A DNA stretch of 45,901 bases from Pseudomonadota bacterium. Lineage in GTDB: Bacteria > Pseudomonadota > Gammaproteobacteria > Steroidobacterales > Steroidobacteraceae. The stretch lies in contig JADJXW010000015.1 in assembly GCA_016720075.1 (NCBI GenBank), positions 1 to 45,901 of the forward strand, read 5' to 3'. Under the pieces are notes generated by a model. The model did no database searches and had not been told where the DNA came from. It saw only the letters and a program-made list of their open reading frames with translations. Positions 8,409 through 16,600 of the stretch are shown here, piece by piece (positions within the stretch are counted from its first letter, which is position 1; each line of letters starts with the position of its first letter). The translations under genes were made by a program, and so were the position numbers.

Positions 8409-8959
8409 TCCTTTTCCTCGGTATCCACGCCATCTCGATCTTCGCACCCGCCGCGCGCGACCGCTGGGCGGCGGCCATGGGTCCCAACCTGTGGCGCGGA
8501 CTGTTTTCCATCCTCTCGCTGATCGGCTTCGTGATGCTGGTGCGCGGCTATGCCGCCGCGCGGCTCGATCCCGTGGTGCTGTATGCGCCGCCGGGCTGGA
8601 CGCGCCACCTGGTGATGCTGCTGATGCTGCCCGTGTTCGTGATGTTATTCGCGGCCTACCTGCCGGGTCGCATCAAGACCTCGCTCAAACATCCGATGCT
8701 GGCGGCGGTGAAGTTGTGGGCCTTGGCGCATCTGCTGGCCAACGGCATGCTGGCCGATGTGCTGCTGTTCGGTGGCTTCCTGGCCTGGGCCGTGCTCGAC
8801 CGCATCTCGCTGAAACGGCGGGTGCAGCGGCCGATCACCGCCGCACCTGCCTCGAGATGGAATGACCTAGCCGCGGTGGTGCTGGGCCTTGCGGCCTACG
8901 CGGCATTTGTTCTCTGGTTGCACCGGCAGCTGATCGGCGTGCCGGTGCTTCCAGTCTGA
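8384..8959 (+). CDS. nnrU: NnrU family membrane protein
   Basis: 191 residues, almost entirely hydrophobic with five to six predicted helices. Typical landmarks are LFLGIHAISIFAP at the start, WRGLFSILSLIGFVMLVRGY, HLVMLLMLPVFVMLFAAYLPG, and HPMLAAVKLWALAHLLANG, where the histidines sit near membrane interfaces. NnrU was first linked to nitrite and nitric oxide reductase expression in denitrifiers; many homologues occur outside denitrification loci, and no denitrification gene is visible here. ATG at 8384 follows GGGAG. Upstream lies a TATACT hexamer (8330-8335) and an inverted repeat GCGGGCC / GGCCCGC (8340-8346 with 8364-8370). The stop lies one base from the convergent receptor gene's stop. 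Confidence 0.88.
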   Translation: MLVLLAGLILFLGIHAISIFAPAARDRWAAAMGPNLWRGLFSILSLIGFVMLVRGYAAARLDPVVLYAPPGWTRHLVMLLMLPVFVMLFAAYLPGRIKTSLKHPMLAAVKLWALAHLLANGMLADVLLFGGFLAWAVLDRISLKRRVQRPITAAPASRWNDLAAVVLGLAAYAAFVLWLHRQLIGVPVLPV

Positions 8960-8960
8960 A

Positions 8961-11345
8961 TCAGAACCGCTTCTTGATCGTCAGCGCGTACTCCCGCGGC
9001 TTGCCCGGCTGGCCATCCGTGACGCCCGAGCCCGCGAACTGGTCGAAGCGCGTCAGGAAGTAGTACTTGTTGGTGATGTTGGTGGCCTCGACCGAGGTTT
9101 CCCAGTCACCCTCGCCATTGCGCCAGATCAGTCGCGCATTGCCGATGCCATACGGCGAGATGCGGTTGGTGGCCGCGTTCGTGCCGTTGGCCCACAGCTC
9201 ACCCTGCCAGCTCATGTCCGCGCGCGCCGTCAGCGTCGAGCCACTGGCGAGGCTGAACTCGTACTGCGTGCCCAGGCTGAACTTCGTCTTCGGAACGTAC
9301 GCGGGGTACATGCCGAACTGCGGTCCGGTCAGTCGCGTCGGGCCGCCGGCAGCCGGGTTGATGAAGGTGTACTTGAACTTCAGGTAGCTGGCCGACACGT
9401 CCATAGACCACGCCCTGGTGGGCCGCAGCGTGCCTTCCAGTTCCAGGCCGCGCATCTCCGCGTTGCCGGCATTGGCCACCACCGCGCAGGCAGGCGCCGC
9501 GCCGAACTGCGGGCAGCTCGCCAGCGTCAGGTGCAGGTCGTCGTACTTGCTGAAGAACACCGAACCGTTGACGCGCAGCGTGCGGTCGAACAGGTCGGAC
9601 TTGAAGCCCGCCTCGTACGACTTGAGCTTTTCCGGATTGAACGGCACGGCCTGGGCGGCGATGAAGGGACGCGGGGAAACGCCGCCGCCCTTGAAGCCCG
9701 TCGCGAACTGCAGGTACGTCATGACGGCGTCCGTCCACTGGTACTGCGCGTTGATGCGGTAGTCGACCTCGGTGCCGTCGTAGTCCCGGCTCACGCCGTC
9801 CAGCGCGCCCAGCGTCGGGTGCAGCGCGCCAGCATAGGTGCGGCGCCGGAAGGTGTAGTCCTTGTGCTCGTCGGTGTAACGCAGGCCCAGGTTCAGGGTC
9901 AGCGGGTCGGTGACATGCACCGCCAGGTGGCCGAACACCGCCTTGGAATCCGCATTCACCGGGTCGTCACCGATGAACTGCGTGAGCGACGTGGAATTGC
10001 GCAGGTCCTGCGTGGTGGCATACACCGTCTGCTGGTCGGAGTAGTAAGCACCCAGCGTGTACTCGATACGGTCGTTCTCGAGAGCTGCGCCGTTCAGGCG
10101 CAGTTCCTGGCTGAAGAACCGGAAGTCCAGGTTGCCGAAGCCCAGCGAATTGGACAGCGGCGACAGATCGTTGTCATTGGCGAAGTAGCTGTCGTAGGTG
10201 CGATAGGCGGTGATGGACTTCAGCGAGAACTTCTCGGCCAGCTTCCAGTCCATGTTGACCGAGCCGCCCCAGCCGCGGAACTTCGCGCGGATGTCCGGGC
10301 GGGTTTCCTGCGTCGCCACCGTCACGCCGGTGGGCAGGTTCGTGGCGCCGCTGTAGTTCGAGAACGTGCCCCTCGGGCTCTGGAAGGTTGCGTAGTTGTA
10401 GTACGACCCGTGTGGCACGACGAAGGTCGACAGCGGCAGCGCCGTGACACCCTGCACGGGCTGGATGTTGTTGAGGTTCGTGGGGTTCAGTACGCCGCGT
10501 CCCTGCACCATCACGGCGCCGGCCGGCGTGCGGTCGTCGTTGGTGAAATCGATCGACGTGCTCACGTCGAGGTCTTCCGTCGGCGTCCAGCGTAGCGTCA
10601 GCTTCACTGCATCGTAGTTCACGTCACCCATCGTGCCCGCCACGCAGTTGCCGCGCACCGAGGTGAGGATGGGCACGCCGCTGGTGGGATTCAGGCAGCC
10701 GTAGTCCATGCGCTTGATGTGGCCGTCCTGCTGCTTGCTGACGCCCGAGATGCGTGCGAAGACGTTCTCGCTGAGCTTGAAGTCGGCGCTGCCGCGCAGC
10801 TCGATGCGATCGCGCGAACCATAGGTCGCCGTGATCGAACCGGTGTCAGTGCCCGTGGCCTTCTTCGAATACAGCTTCACCGCGCCGCCGATCGAGTTGC
10901 GGCCGGCCAGCGTGCCCTGCGGGCCGCGCAGGATCTCGACGCGGTCCAGATCGAGCAGGTCGAGCACGGAACCGGTCAGCGTCGCGTAGTACACGTCATC
11001 GACATAAAGGCCCACGCCGGGTTCCAGCGCGGGGTTGAAATCGAACTGGCCGATGCCGCGGATGGATGCGCCCATCGAAGGACCGAAGGCGGCGCCCTGT
11101 GACTTCAGCGTTACGTTCGGCGCCTGCGAGGCGACCTCGGCGATGTTGGTCTGGCTGCGCAGTTCGAGCAGGTCGCCCGAGACGGCGGTGATCGACAGCG
11201 GCGTGGTCTGCAGGCTCTGTTCGCGGAACTGCGCCGTGACGACCACTTCGTCGAGCGTGCTGCTGTCATCGGCGGCAATCGCCATGTTGCCCGCACAGGT
11301 GCTGATGGCCAGCGCCACCGCCGCCTGGATCTTGCGTGAAGTCAT
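8961..11345 (-). CDS. TonB-dependent outer-membrane receptor
   Basis: 794 residues, full length. A signal peptide ends near MAIAA; the TonB box is DEVVVTAQ (about 32-39). The plug domain follows with PLSITAVSGDLLELRSQTNI, ASIRGIGQ, VDDVYYATLTGS and VEILRGPQGTLAGRNSIGGA. The rest is the 22-strand barrel, ending in the expected REYALTIKKRF with terminal Phe. It imports a large substrate across the outer membrane using TonB/ExbBD energy. The DEVVVTAQ..Q..PLSITA plug type is common in sphingomonad- and steroidobacter-like receptors for sugars, terpenoids or aromatics, so the substrate remains open. It starts behind a GGGGGGAG ribosome binding site that is one arm of an inverted repeat. It lies downstream of the NTF2-like and AraC genes on the same strand. 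Confidence 0.93.
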   Translation of the reverse strand: MTSRKIQAAVALAISTCAGNMAIAADDSSTLDEVVVTAQFREQSLQTTPLSITAVSGDLLELRSQTNIAEVASQAPNVTLKSQGAAFGPSMGASIRGIGQFDFNPALEPGVGLYVDDVYYATLTGSVLDLLDLDRVEILRGPQGTLAGRNSIGGAVKLYSKKATGTDTGSITATYGSRDRIELRGSADFKLSENVFARISGVSKQQDGHIKRMDYGCLNPTSGVPILTSVRGNCVAGTMGDVNYDAVKLTLRWTPTEDLDVSTSIDFTNDDRTPAGAVMVQGRGVLNPTNLNNIQPVQGVTALPLSTFVVPHGSYYNYATFQSPRGTFSNYSGATNLPTGVTVATQETRPDIRAKFRGWGGSVNMDWKLAEKFSLKSITAYRTYDSYFANDNDLSPLSNSLGFGNLDFRFFSQELRLNGAALENDRIEYTLGAYYSDQQTVYATTQDLRNSTSLTQFIGDDPVNADSKAVFGHLAVHVTDPLTLNLGLRYTDEHKDYTFRRRTYAGALHPTLGALDGVSRDYDGTEVDYRINAQYQWTDAVMTYLQFATGFKGGGVSPRPFIAAQAVPFNPEKLKSYEAGFKSDLFDRTLRVNGSVFFSKYDDLHLTLASCPQFGAAPACAVVANAGNAEMRGLELEGTLRPTRAWSMDVSASYLKFKYTFINPAAGGPTRLTGPQFGMYPAYVPKTKFSLGTQYEFSLASGSTLTARADMSWQGELWANGTNAATNRISPYGIGNARLIWRNGEGDWETSVEATNITNKYYFLTRFDQFAGSGVTDGQPGKPREYALTIKKRF

Positions 11346-11351
11346 GAAGCT

Positions 11352-11384
11352 CCCCCCTGGGAATGAGTATTAATCGCAGGGGGG
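11352..11384 (-). promoter_or_regulatory. Perfect 8-bp inverted repeat spanning the receptor's ribosome binding site
   Basis: CCCCCCTG at 11352-11359 and CAGGGGGG at 11377-11384 are perfect complements separated by 17 nt. On the coding (minus) strand the downstream arm is the GGGGGG ribosome binding site, 6 nt before the receptor's ATG. In RNA containing both arms, the hairpin would hide the ribosome binding site. The far arm however directly abuts the TATAAT hexamer, so a transcript starting from that promoter would begin at its edge. Alternatives are a DNA operator over the start site, or RNA from an upstream promoter. Confidence 0.4.
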
Positions 11385-11411
11385 ATTATAGCCGGGATTC
11401 GATATTCGCAA
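11385..11411 (-). promoter_or_regulatory. Probable sigma-70 promoter of the receptor gene
   Basis: On the minus strand, TTGCGA (11406-11411) and a perfect TATAAT (11385-11390) are separated by 15 nt; shifting the -35 to GATTGC gives 17 nt. It lies about 40 nt upstream of the receptor's start codon, between the NTF2-like gene and the receptor. The receptor can thus be transcribed separately from the regulator gene. Confidence 0.5.
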
Positions 11412-11441
11412 TCTCGCCCGGCGGCAGCCAGTTTCTAGCCT

Positions 11442-11939
11442 TCAGAACATCCCGTTCGCGTTGGCGGCCTTCTCGGGAATGTCCTGGATGACGTCCCAGT
11501 GCTCGACCACCTTGCCGTTTTCCACCCGGAAGATGTCGATGATGGCGCGACCGGGCGTGCCGTCGCCGCGCGTGGAATGCACGTGCAGCACGACCTTGTC
11601 GCCCTCGGCGATCACCGACTTGATCTCGCCCTTCTGGTTGGGGAACCGGGCCTTCAGGAAGTCGATGAAACCCTTCAGGCCCTCGGCGCCATCGGCAGCC
11701 GTCGGGTTGTGCTGCTTGTATTGCGCGCCCAGGTAGGAGGCGGCGGCAGCGTAGTCCTTGCGGTTGATGGCGGCGTCGTAGAAGGCCACCACCACCTTCT
11801 TGTTGGCCTCGAGCCCCTTGGCGGAGGCGTCGGCGGCGGAGGCGGTCAGCGGCGCCACCAGCAGGGCCATCGCCATCGTGGCGCCGGTGATCAGGGCAGA
11901 GCGGCGTGCGGTCACGGAAATGCGGGTCGTGCCAGTCAT
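11442..11939 (-). CDS. Exported SnoaL-like / NTF2-fold protein
   Basis: 165 residues. ATG at 11939 with GGAGA upstream. Residues 1-36 form a signal peptide (ALITGATMAMALLVAPLTAS then AADA). The mature part is a SnoaL-like polyketide-cyclase fold: VVVAFYDAAINRKDYAAAAS, YKQHNPTAADGAEGLKGFI, KSVIAEGDKVVLHVHS and VEHWDVIQDIPE. This subgroup (predicted SnoaL-like aldol-condensation or ester-cyclase type) is often annotated without known activity. Its position between an AraC regulator and a TonB receptor suggests a periplasmic role in handling the compound the receptor imports; that is inference. The frame is intact, unlike the SnoaL-like gene at the left edge, and the two are not close copies. 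Confidence 0.85.
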   Translation of the reverse strand: MTGTTRISVTARRSALITGATMAMALLVAPLTASAADASAKGLEANKKVVVAFYDAAINRKDYAAAASYLGAQYKQHNPTAADGAEGLKGFIDFLKARFPNQKGEIKSVIAEGDKVVLHVHSTRGDGTPGRAIIDIFRVENGKVVEHWDVIQDIPEKAANANGMF

Positions 11940-11980
11940 GAAAAGTCTCCGAAGCCTCTTTGGATGTGTGAAAGCCGTGA

Positions 11981-12940
11981 TCAGTGCTCGCCTGCTCGGT
12001 ATTCGCGCGGCGTGATGCCGTAGCGCTGGCGGAAGCACTGGCCGAAATGCGAGGCGCTGTTGAAGCCGCATTCCAGCGCGATGTCGGTGATGGTCTGCTG
12101 CGAGTGGAACTCGCTGCGCAGCAACTGCGCAGCGCGCTCCAGGCGCCGGCGCAGCAGGAAACTCGAGAGCGATTCCCCGGCCGACTGGAACACCATGCGC
12201 ACATAGCGTTCGCTCACGTCGAAATGCCGCGCGACATTGATGGGGCGGAAGTCGCCGTCGCCCAGGCAGGCATCCACATAGTCGCGGAAGGCCGAAAGGC
12301 GGCCAGCATTGCCCCGGCGCTGCGCGCCGTCATCGCGGTCGGCAAAGGCGGCGGCCACGAAGCCGGCGATGGAGCGGGCCATCATCGGTGGCAGCGAGCC
12401 CGGATCTTCGCCGCCCGACAGCTCCGAACCCAGGCTGCGCATCAGGTGGCCCAGCACGCGGCTGGCTCCGCAATCCGGCTGCACCACGGCGCCGGCATAG
12501 CGCGTGGCCTGTGGCAGGCAGGACTCCAGCAGCGCGCGCGGCAGTTCAATGCCGAGGGTGCACAGTCCGTCGCCGTGGATCATCTCGTAAGGCGCACTGC
12601 GATCGATGAGGCAGAACGAGCCGGTGGATACCGTGGCTGAAGGATTGTCGCCATGCACCAGCGAGAATTCGCTCTGCACCGGCATCAGTACCTGGAACGT
12701 GGGGCGTCGACGCAGTTCGCTGCGGCGGGTTTCATGCGAAACGCGCACGCTGGCGCAGCGGATCTCGAACAACGTGACCGGGCCAACGCGCTGGCGCGTG
12801 AGTGTGCCGTCGAAGTGCAGGGGGTCGCGCGGCTGCACGCGCACGGCGTCGGTCAGCTCGCCCAGAATGGAGTTCCACATTTCGACCTTGCGGGGTCCGG
12901 GCACCCCCTTCGTCGAAAATACCTGCACTGCCTGAACCAT
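11981..12940 (-). CDS. AraC family transcriptional regulator
   Basis: 319 residues from the ATG at 12938-12940, which has GGGAGGGG just upstream; longer in-frame starts exist but lack a ribosome binding site. The N-terminal half resembles the AraC_binding_2 ligand domain (RRRPTFQVLMPVQSEFSLVH, GSFCLIDRSAPYEM). The C-terminal two-helix-turn-helix domain is clear: INVARHFDVSERYVRMVFQ, SLSSFLLRRRLERAAQLL, ITDIALECGFNSASHFGQCF and RQRYGITPREYR. It lies between two TonB-dependent receptor genes, one downstream on the same strand and one divergent, so it probably controls uptake of their substrate. The divergent region carries nested palindromes at 12974-13016. Confidence 0.92.
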   Translation of the reverse strand: MVQAVQVFSTKGVPGPRKVEMWNSILGELTDAVRVQPRDPLHFDGTLTRQRVGPVTLFEIRCASVRVSHETRRSELRRRPTFQVLMPVQSEFSLVHGDNPSATVSTGSFCLIDRSAPYEMIHGDGLCTLGIELPRALLESCLPQATRYAGAVVQPDCGASRVLGHLMRSLGSELSGGEDPGSLPPMMARSIAGFVAAAFADRDDGAQRRGNAGRLSAFRDYVDACLGDGDFRPINVARHFDVSERYVRMVFQSAGESLSSFLLRRRLERAAQLLRSEFHSQQTITDIALECGFNSASHFGQCFRQRYGITPREYRAGEH

Positions 12941-12973
12941 CACCCCTCCCGGCGAGCCTCTATCGGGCGCGCT

Positions 12974-13016
12974 TGTTGCGTAAATGCCGCCATCTGGCAG
13001 ATGCGCTACCGCAACA
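12974..13016. promoter_or_regulatory. Nested palindromes in the araC/receptor divergent region (candidate operator)
   Basis: The outer pair is TGTTGCG (12974-12980) and CGCAACA (13010-13016), perfect complements. Inside them CATCTG (12991-12996) and CAGATG (12998-13003) form a second perfect pair around a single base. The element is in the 141-nt gap between the divergent AraC gene and the second receptor, about 65 nt before the receptor start. AraC proteins more often bind direct repeats, so another dimeric regulator or an RNA structure is possible. Confidence 0.45.
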
Positions 13017-13081
13017 GTGGAGACGCCCGCTGACCCTGTCAATAGTCTACTCTGGCAGGCTCAGGCAATAAGGGGGGAGCC

Positions 13082-15589
13082 ATGATTCTCAAGCGCAATC
13101 CAACTCGCGCGGCCTCGGCCGTGCGTGGCATTCACATCGTAGCCACTGCAGTGGCAGCAGCCTTGGCCGCCGTGCCTTCAATGGCCGCCGACGAGGTGCT
13201 GGACGAGGTGGTGATCACGGCCGAGCGCCGCAGCACCAACCTGCAGGACACGCCGCTGTCCATCCAGGCCATCACGGCCGAGGTCATGGAACAGAAGGGC
13301 CTTGCCGACCTGTCCGACGTGGCCCTCTACACGCCCAATCTCTCCATCTCGGGCTCCCGCGGGTCCGGCAACAACCAGCCGACGTTCGCCATCCGCGGCA
13401 TCTCGGGGGGTGGCGGCGCCACCAGCGAGCGCGGCGTCGCGCTCTACATCGACGATATATTCGTGCCGCGCACCAGCGGTTCGATCTTCAAGATCCTCGA
13501 CCTGGAACGCGTGGAAGTGCTGCGTGGCCCGCAGGGCACGCTGTTCGGCCGCAACAGTGAAGGTGGCGCCGTGCGCCTCATCACCAAGCAGCCAAGCCGG
13601 CAGTTCGAGGCCTACGTGAAGGCCGACATCGGCAACTACGACCACCGCGATTTCATCGGCATGGTGAACATGCCCGTGGGCGACAACATGGCGTTCCGCG
13701 CGCAGGTTGCCCACCTTGAGCAGAACGGCTATGTCAGCCGCGGACCGGAAAAACTCGGCGGCAGCGAGGACTGGATCGCCCGCGCGCAGCTGGCCATCGA
13801 CCTGAACGAGGACATGAAGCTCACGCTGTCGGGCCTGTATACCTACTCGTGGTCGGGCGGTTCGCCCAATGTCATGAAGAACTGGGACATGTCCCCGGGC
13901 ATCAACAATGACGGCGGCAACCCCGCGTTCGCCATCCAGGGCAACTATGCCGACTGGATCTCCGACTGGCTGCAGGCTTCCGGCCAGCCGCGCCTGGCGA
14001 TCGTGAACGACAACCGCGTGGTCCGCGGCGACTACAAGGCGCCGAACTTCTGCTTCCTGGATGACGCGAACCCCGACTGGGACGCCGCCTGCGCGCAGAA
14101 GAACGACAACCGCTACTACCAGGGCGATGCGAAGCTGGCCTGGAAGCTGGGCGCTGAAACCACCGCAACCTTCTCGCTGGGTTTCGCGCGCCTGGATCAC
14201 TCCGGCATCACCGACTGGCAGTACCTGGGCACGGAAAACCGTCCCGACATCGTGCAGTCGAAGGTGCTGAACGCCGAAGCACTGATCAACTCGACGCTCT
14301 TCGGCGGCGCGGTGGATGTGGTCACGGGCCTGAACCTGTTCCAGGAGAAATCCAGCACCGACGCGGCCAACCGCACGGTGCGCGGCACCAGCGTGTTCAA
14401 CGGCACCACGGGTGGAAGCGCCAACAGCAACGGCTGGGCGGGCGTGTACACCGTGGCGAGCAGCGCCGTAGACCAGACCTCGCGGGCGGCAGGCCTGTTT
14501 GGAAGTGGCACCTGGCACATGACCGACAAGCTCAACTTCCCGGGCGGCCTGCGTCTGTCGCACGACACCAAGGACATCCACTACCTGCGCCGGGCGGGGT
14601 CAGGTCCTGCGCCCAGCTTTGCGGGCATGTCGCCCGCGAATGACTTCGTGCCTTCCTACGTTGGCGCCAACGGGGCCACGTCCATCGCGGTGGATGGCGA
14701 TGACTCCTGGACCGTGCTCGACTGGCGCGGCACGCTGGACTACCACTTCACCGACGACATCATGGGTTATGCCACGGTGTCCAAGGCGTTCAAGGACGGC
14801 CAGTTCTCCTACAACGTGGTCGCGAACCTGTCGCCGTCGGCGCAGAGCAGCATCATTCGCCCGATCGACCCGGAAAAGGTCATCAACTACGAGGCGGGCC
14901 TGCGCACCACTTGGCTGGATGGGCGGCTGCGTTTCAACCCCACAGGCTATTACATGACCTGGAGCAACCGGCAGTCCTCGCAGCAGCAGGCCTGCGCGCC
15001 GGGGGATGCGTCGTGCCCGACGGGTTTCCGCATCGTCATCCTGAACACGGGTGACGTGGATGTGTGGGGTGTTGAAGCCGACGCGCAGTTCGCGCTCACC
15101 GACCGGCTCACCCTTGATGGCTCGATGGGCACCACGCGCTACAAGCTCGACCCGGTGCTGAACTCCGGGCCATACATGTTCCCGGAACAGCCGGAACTCT
15201 CGTACAACCTGGGCATGAACTACAAGTGGACGGAAGAGCAGTGGGGTGACTTTGCCTTCTCGCTGAACTACGCCTACCGCAGCGCGCAGCAGACCTATCC
15301 GGGTTCGCTGACCTTCCCGGTCAACACGCGCGATTCCTCCTACGAGCTGCCCTCGTACGGCATCTGGAACGCGCGCGTGCAGCTGACCACGCCCAGCGGC
15401 AAGAACGTGATTGCCGTGTACGCCAACAACCTCGCGGACCGGGCCTATGCCACGTATGCGACGCGCTTCGGTGGCGGGTTCTGGGATTCGGGCAACCCTG
15501 CGGGCCGCGCGGCGCCGCTGCGTTCCGCCCTGCAGTGGGTAATGGGCCGACCGCGTGAGGTGGGCGTGACCTTCCAGCACAACTTCTAG
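13082..15589 (+). CDS. TonB-dependent outer-membrane receptor
   Basis: 835 residues, complete. The ATG follows AAGGGGGGAG. A signal peptide ends around SMAAD; the TonB box is LDEVVITAE (about 39-47). The plug contains PLSIQAITAEVMEQKGLADL, FAIRGISGGGG, ALYIDDIFVPRTSGS and VEVLRGPQGTLFGRNSEGGA; the barrel ends in REVGVTFQHNF with terminal Phe. Paired cysteines in an extracellular-loop position (QQQACAPGDASCPTG) suggest a disulphide loop. It is transcribed divergently from the AraC regulator and is only distantly similar to the receptor at 8961, so the two likely take up different or differently sized ligands under one regulator. The substrate is not deducible. Confidence 0.93.
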   Translation: MILKRNPTRAASAVRGIHIVATAVAAALAAVPSMAADEVLDEVVITAERRSTNLQDTPLSIQAITAEVMEQKGLADLSDVALYTPNLSISGSRGSGNNQPTFAIRGISGGGGATSERGVALYIDDIFVPRTSGSIFKILDLERVEVLRGPQGTLFGRNSEGGAVRLITKQPSRQFEAYVKADIGNYDHRDFIGMVNMPVGDNMAFRAQVAHLEQNGYVSRGPEKLGGSEDWIARAQLAIDLNEDMKLTLSGLYTYSWSGGSPNVMKNWDMSPGINNDGGNPAFAIQGNYADWISDWLQASGQPRLAIVNDNRVVRGDYKAPNFCFLDDANPDWDAACAQKNDNRYYQGDAKLAWKLGAETTATFSLGFARLDHSGITDWQYLGTENRPDIVQSKVLNAEALINSTLFGGAVDVVTGLNLFQEKSSTDAANRTVRGTSVFNGTTGGSANSNGWAGVYTVASSAVDQTSRAAGLFGSGTWHMTDKLNFPGGLRLSHDTKDIHYLRRAGSGPAPSFAGMSPANDFVPSYVGANGATSIAVDGDDSWTVLDWRGTLDYHFTDDIMGYATVSKAFKDGQFSYNVVANLSPSAQSSIIRPIDPEKVINYEAGLRTTWLDGRLRFNPTGYYMTWSNRQSSQQQACAPGDASCPTGFRIVILNTGDVDVWGVEADAQFALTDRLTLDGSMGTTRYKLDPVLNSGPYMFPEQPELSYNLGMNYKWTEEQWGDFAFSLNYAYRSAQQTYPGSLTFPVNTRDSSYELPSYGIWNARVQLTTPSGKNVIAVYANNLADRAYATYATRFGGGFWDSGNPAGRAAPLRSALQWVMGRPREVGVTFQHNF

Positions 15590-15595
15590 AGGTAT

Positions 15596-15671
15596 GCCGC
15601 AAATGCACCGGGCTGACGGTCTGTGCTCTAGCTTTCGATCTCCCCCTAGCAGACCGGGGTGCATTTGCGGC
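15596..15671. terminator. Large two-tier hairpin after the receptor gene
   Basis: A perfect 14-bp inverted repeat, GCCGCAAATGCACC (15596-15609) with GGTGCATTTGCGGC (15658-15671), encloses a second perfect 7-bp stem, CGGTCTG (15617-15623) with CAGACCG (15650-15656). There are 7 unpaired bases on one side and 1 on the other. It begins 6 nt after the receptor stop codon. It could end transcription in either direction, but only a weak CTCTTT tract follows, so an RNA-stability element, REP-like repeat or small RNA is also possible. Confidence 0.5.
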
Positions 15672-15756
15672 TCTTTCCTGCCGCGTCCTGTGCGGCGCTT
15701 CATGGGAGATTCAGCCTCGGATCGCTAGGCTGCAGGCGTCACTCAAGGAGACGCCC

Positions 15757-16397
15757 GTGATCCGCTTCACACCCAGGGGATACATAATCGCGGCCGCCCT
15801 GCTGGCGATGGCGGGTCTCGGTGGCTGCGCGACGATGAATCGCAGCGAATGCCAGACGGTGGACTGGCAGACTGTCGGCTACGAAGACGGCGTCAGCGGG
15901 CACTCTGGAGACCGGATCGCCCAGCACCGCAAGGCCTGTGCCAAGCATGGCGTAACGCCCGACCTCGACGCCTATCGGGCAGGTCGTGAGCAGGGTCTGC
16001 TCGAATACTGTACGGCGGAAAATGGCTTTCGACTTGGCGAGCGCGGTGCGCAGCTTCCTGGCTTCTGCCCGGACGAGCGCCAGATGGCCTTCGAATCGGC
16101 CTATCGCGACGGATTTCATCTTTATCAGCTGCGTTCCTCGCTCAGCCAGGCGGTAAACAGCCTCGAGGCGGCCCGCCGCGAGCAGCATGACATCGAGCGC
16201 CAGCTGGTCGAGCTGTCAGACCTGATCGTGGCCAAGGACACCGAAACCGCGGCGCGGGCGCAGGCCCTGGTCGACGTGAAGCACCTGGCTGAACGGCAGG
16301 GCGTCTCAAGGGCCGGATCCGGCAGCTCGAGGAAGATCGCGTTCTGCGGCAACGCGACCTGGACGATTACCTGTTCGCGAGAAGCAATCCGCGCTGA
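15757..16397 (+). pseudogene. DUF2799-type lipoprotein, frameshifted near its end
   Basis: GTG start with an AAGGAG ribosome binding site 6 nt upstream. The signal peptide ends in a lipobox (LGGC). The mature protein has the DUF2799 pattern: TVDWQTVGYEDGVSGHSG, IAQHRKACAKHG, PDLDAYRAGREQGLLEYC, NGFRLGERGAQLPGFCPD and FESAYRDGFHLYQLRS, followed by a coiled coil. After ERQG the frame changes: a one-base gain in GGG (16299-16301) joins it to LKGRIRQLEEDRVLRQRDLD and a stop at 16397, giving 214 codons. As written the frame runs on to 16467 with a tail of unlikely composition. It is an outer- or inner-membrane-anchored lipoprotein of unknown function; the coiled coil implies a partner. Confidence 0.75.
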
Positions 16398-16566
16398 GTT
16401 CCCGCCGGTGTCAGGCGCTGCGCTAGCGCCTGCAGCATCTGCGCCTCGGTCAGGTCGGTGTACTTGATGCGTTGCGTCTGCAACGGCTGGTAGCGACGAC
16501 TCTCCCAGCCGCCGTGGCGTGCCGGTTTTCACTAGCGCGCTTCGCCAGTCGAAGCATCGCTTCCAT
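16367..16566 (-). pseudogene. Possible small hypothetical protein, frameshifted (about 66 residues)
   Basis: On the minus strand, ATG at 16564-16566 opens MEAMLRLAKRASENRH. A one-base gain near 16514-16524 would join it to GGWESRRYQPLQTQRIKYTD, LTEAQMLQALAQRLTP and GLLLANR, ending at 16367. The second part looks more like protein than the competing frames. The gene would converge with the DUF2799 gene, overlapping its end by 31 nt, and be divergent from the hybrid kinase. No relative is recognised and no ribosome binding site was found, so it could be chance. Confidence 0.3.
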
Positions 16567-16585
16567 TGCGGACGAAAGCCGGGTC

Positions 16586-16591
16586 TATACT
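16586..16591 (+). promoter_or_regulatory. -10 element placed for a leaderless kinase transcript
   Basis: TATACT at 16586-16591 ends 6 nt before a GTG (16598) and 9 nt before the ATG (16601) of the hybrid kinase. A start site 7 nt downstream would coincide with the GTG, leaving no 5' leader; no ribosome binding site is visible between them. The -35 is poor. Confidence 0.4.
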
Positions 16592-16600
16592 CGGCCAGTG

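Noticed and set aside
13178..14581. Minus-strand open frame of 467 codons inside the second receptor
   Set aside because: Antisense shadow; composition rich in Arg, His, Val and Ala with no motif, whereas the plus strand encodes a full TonB receptor.
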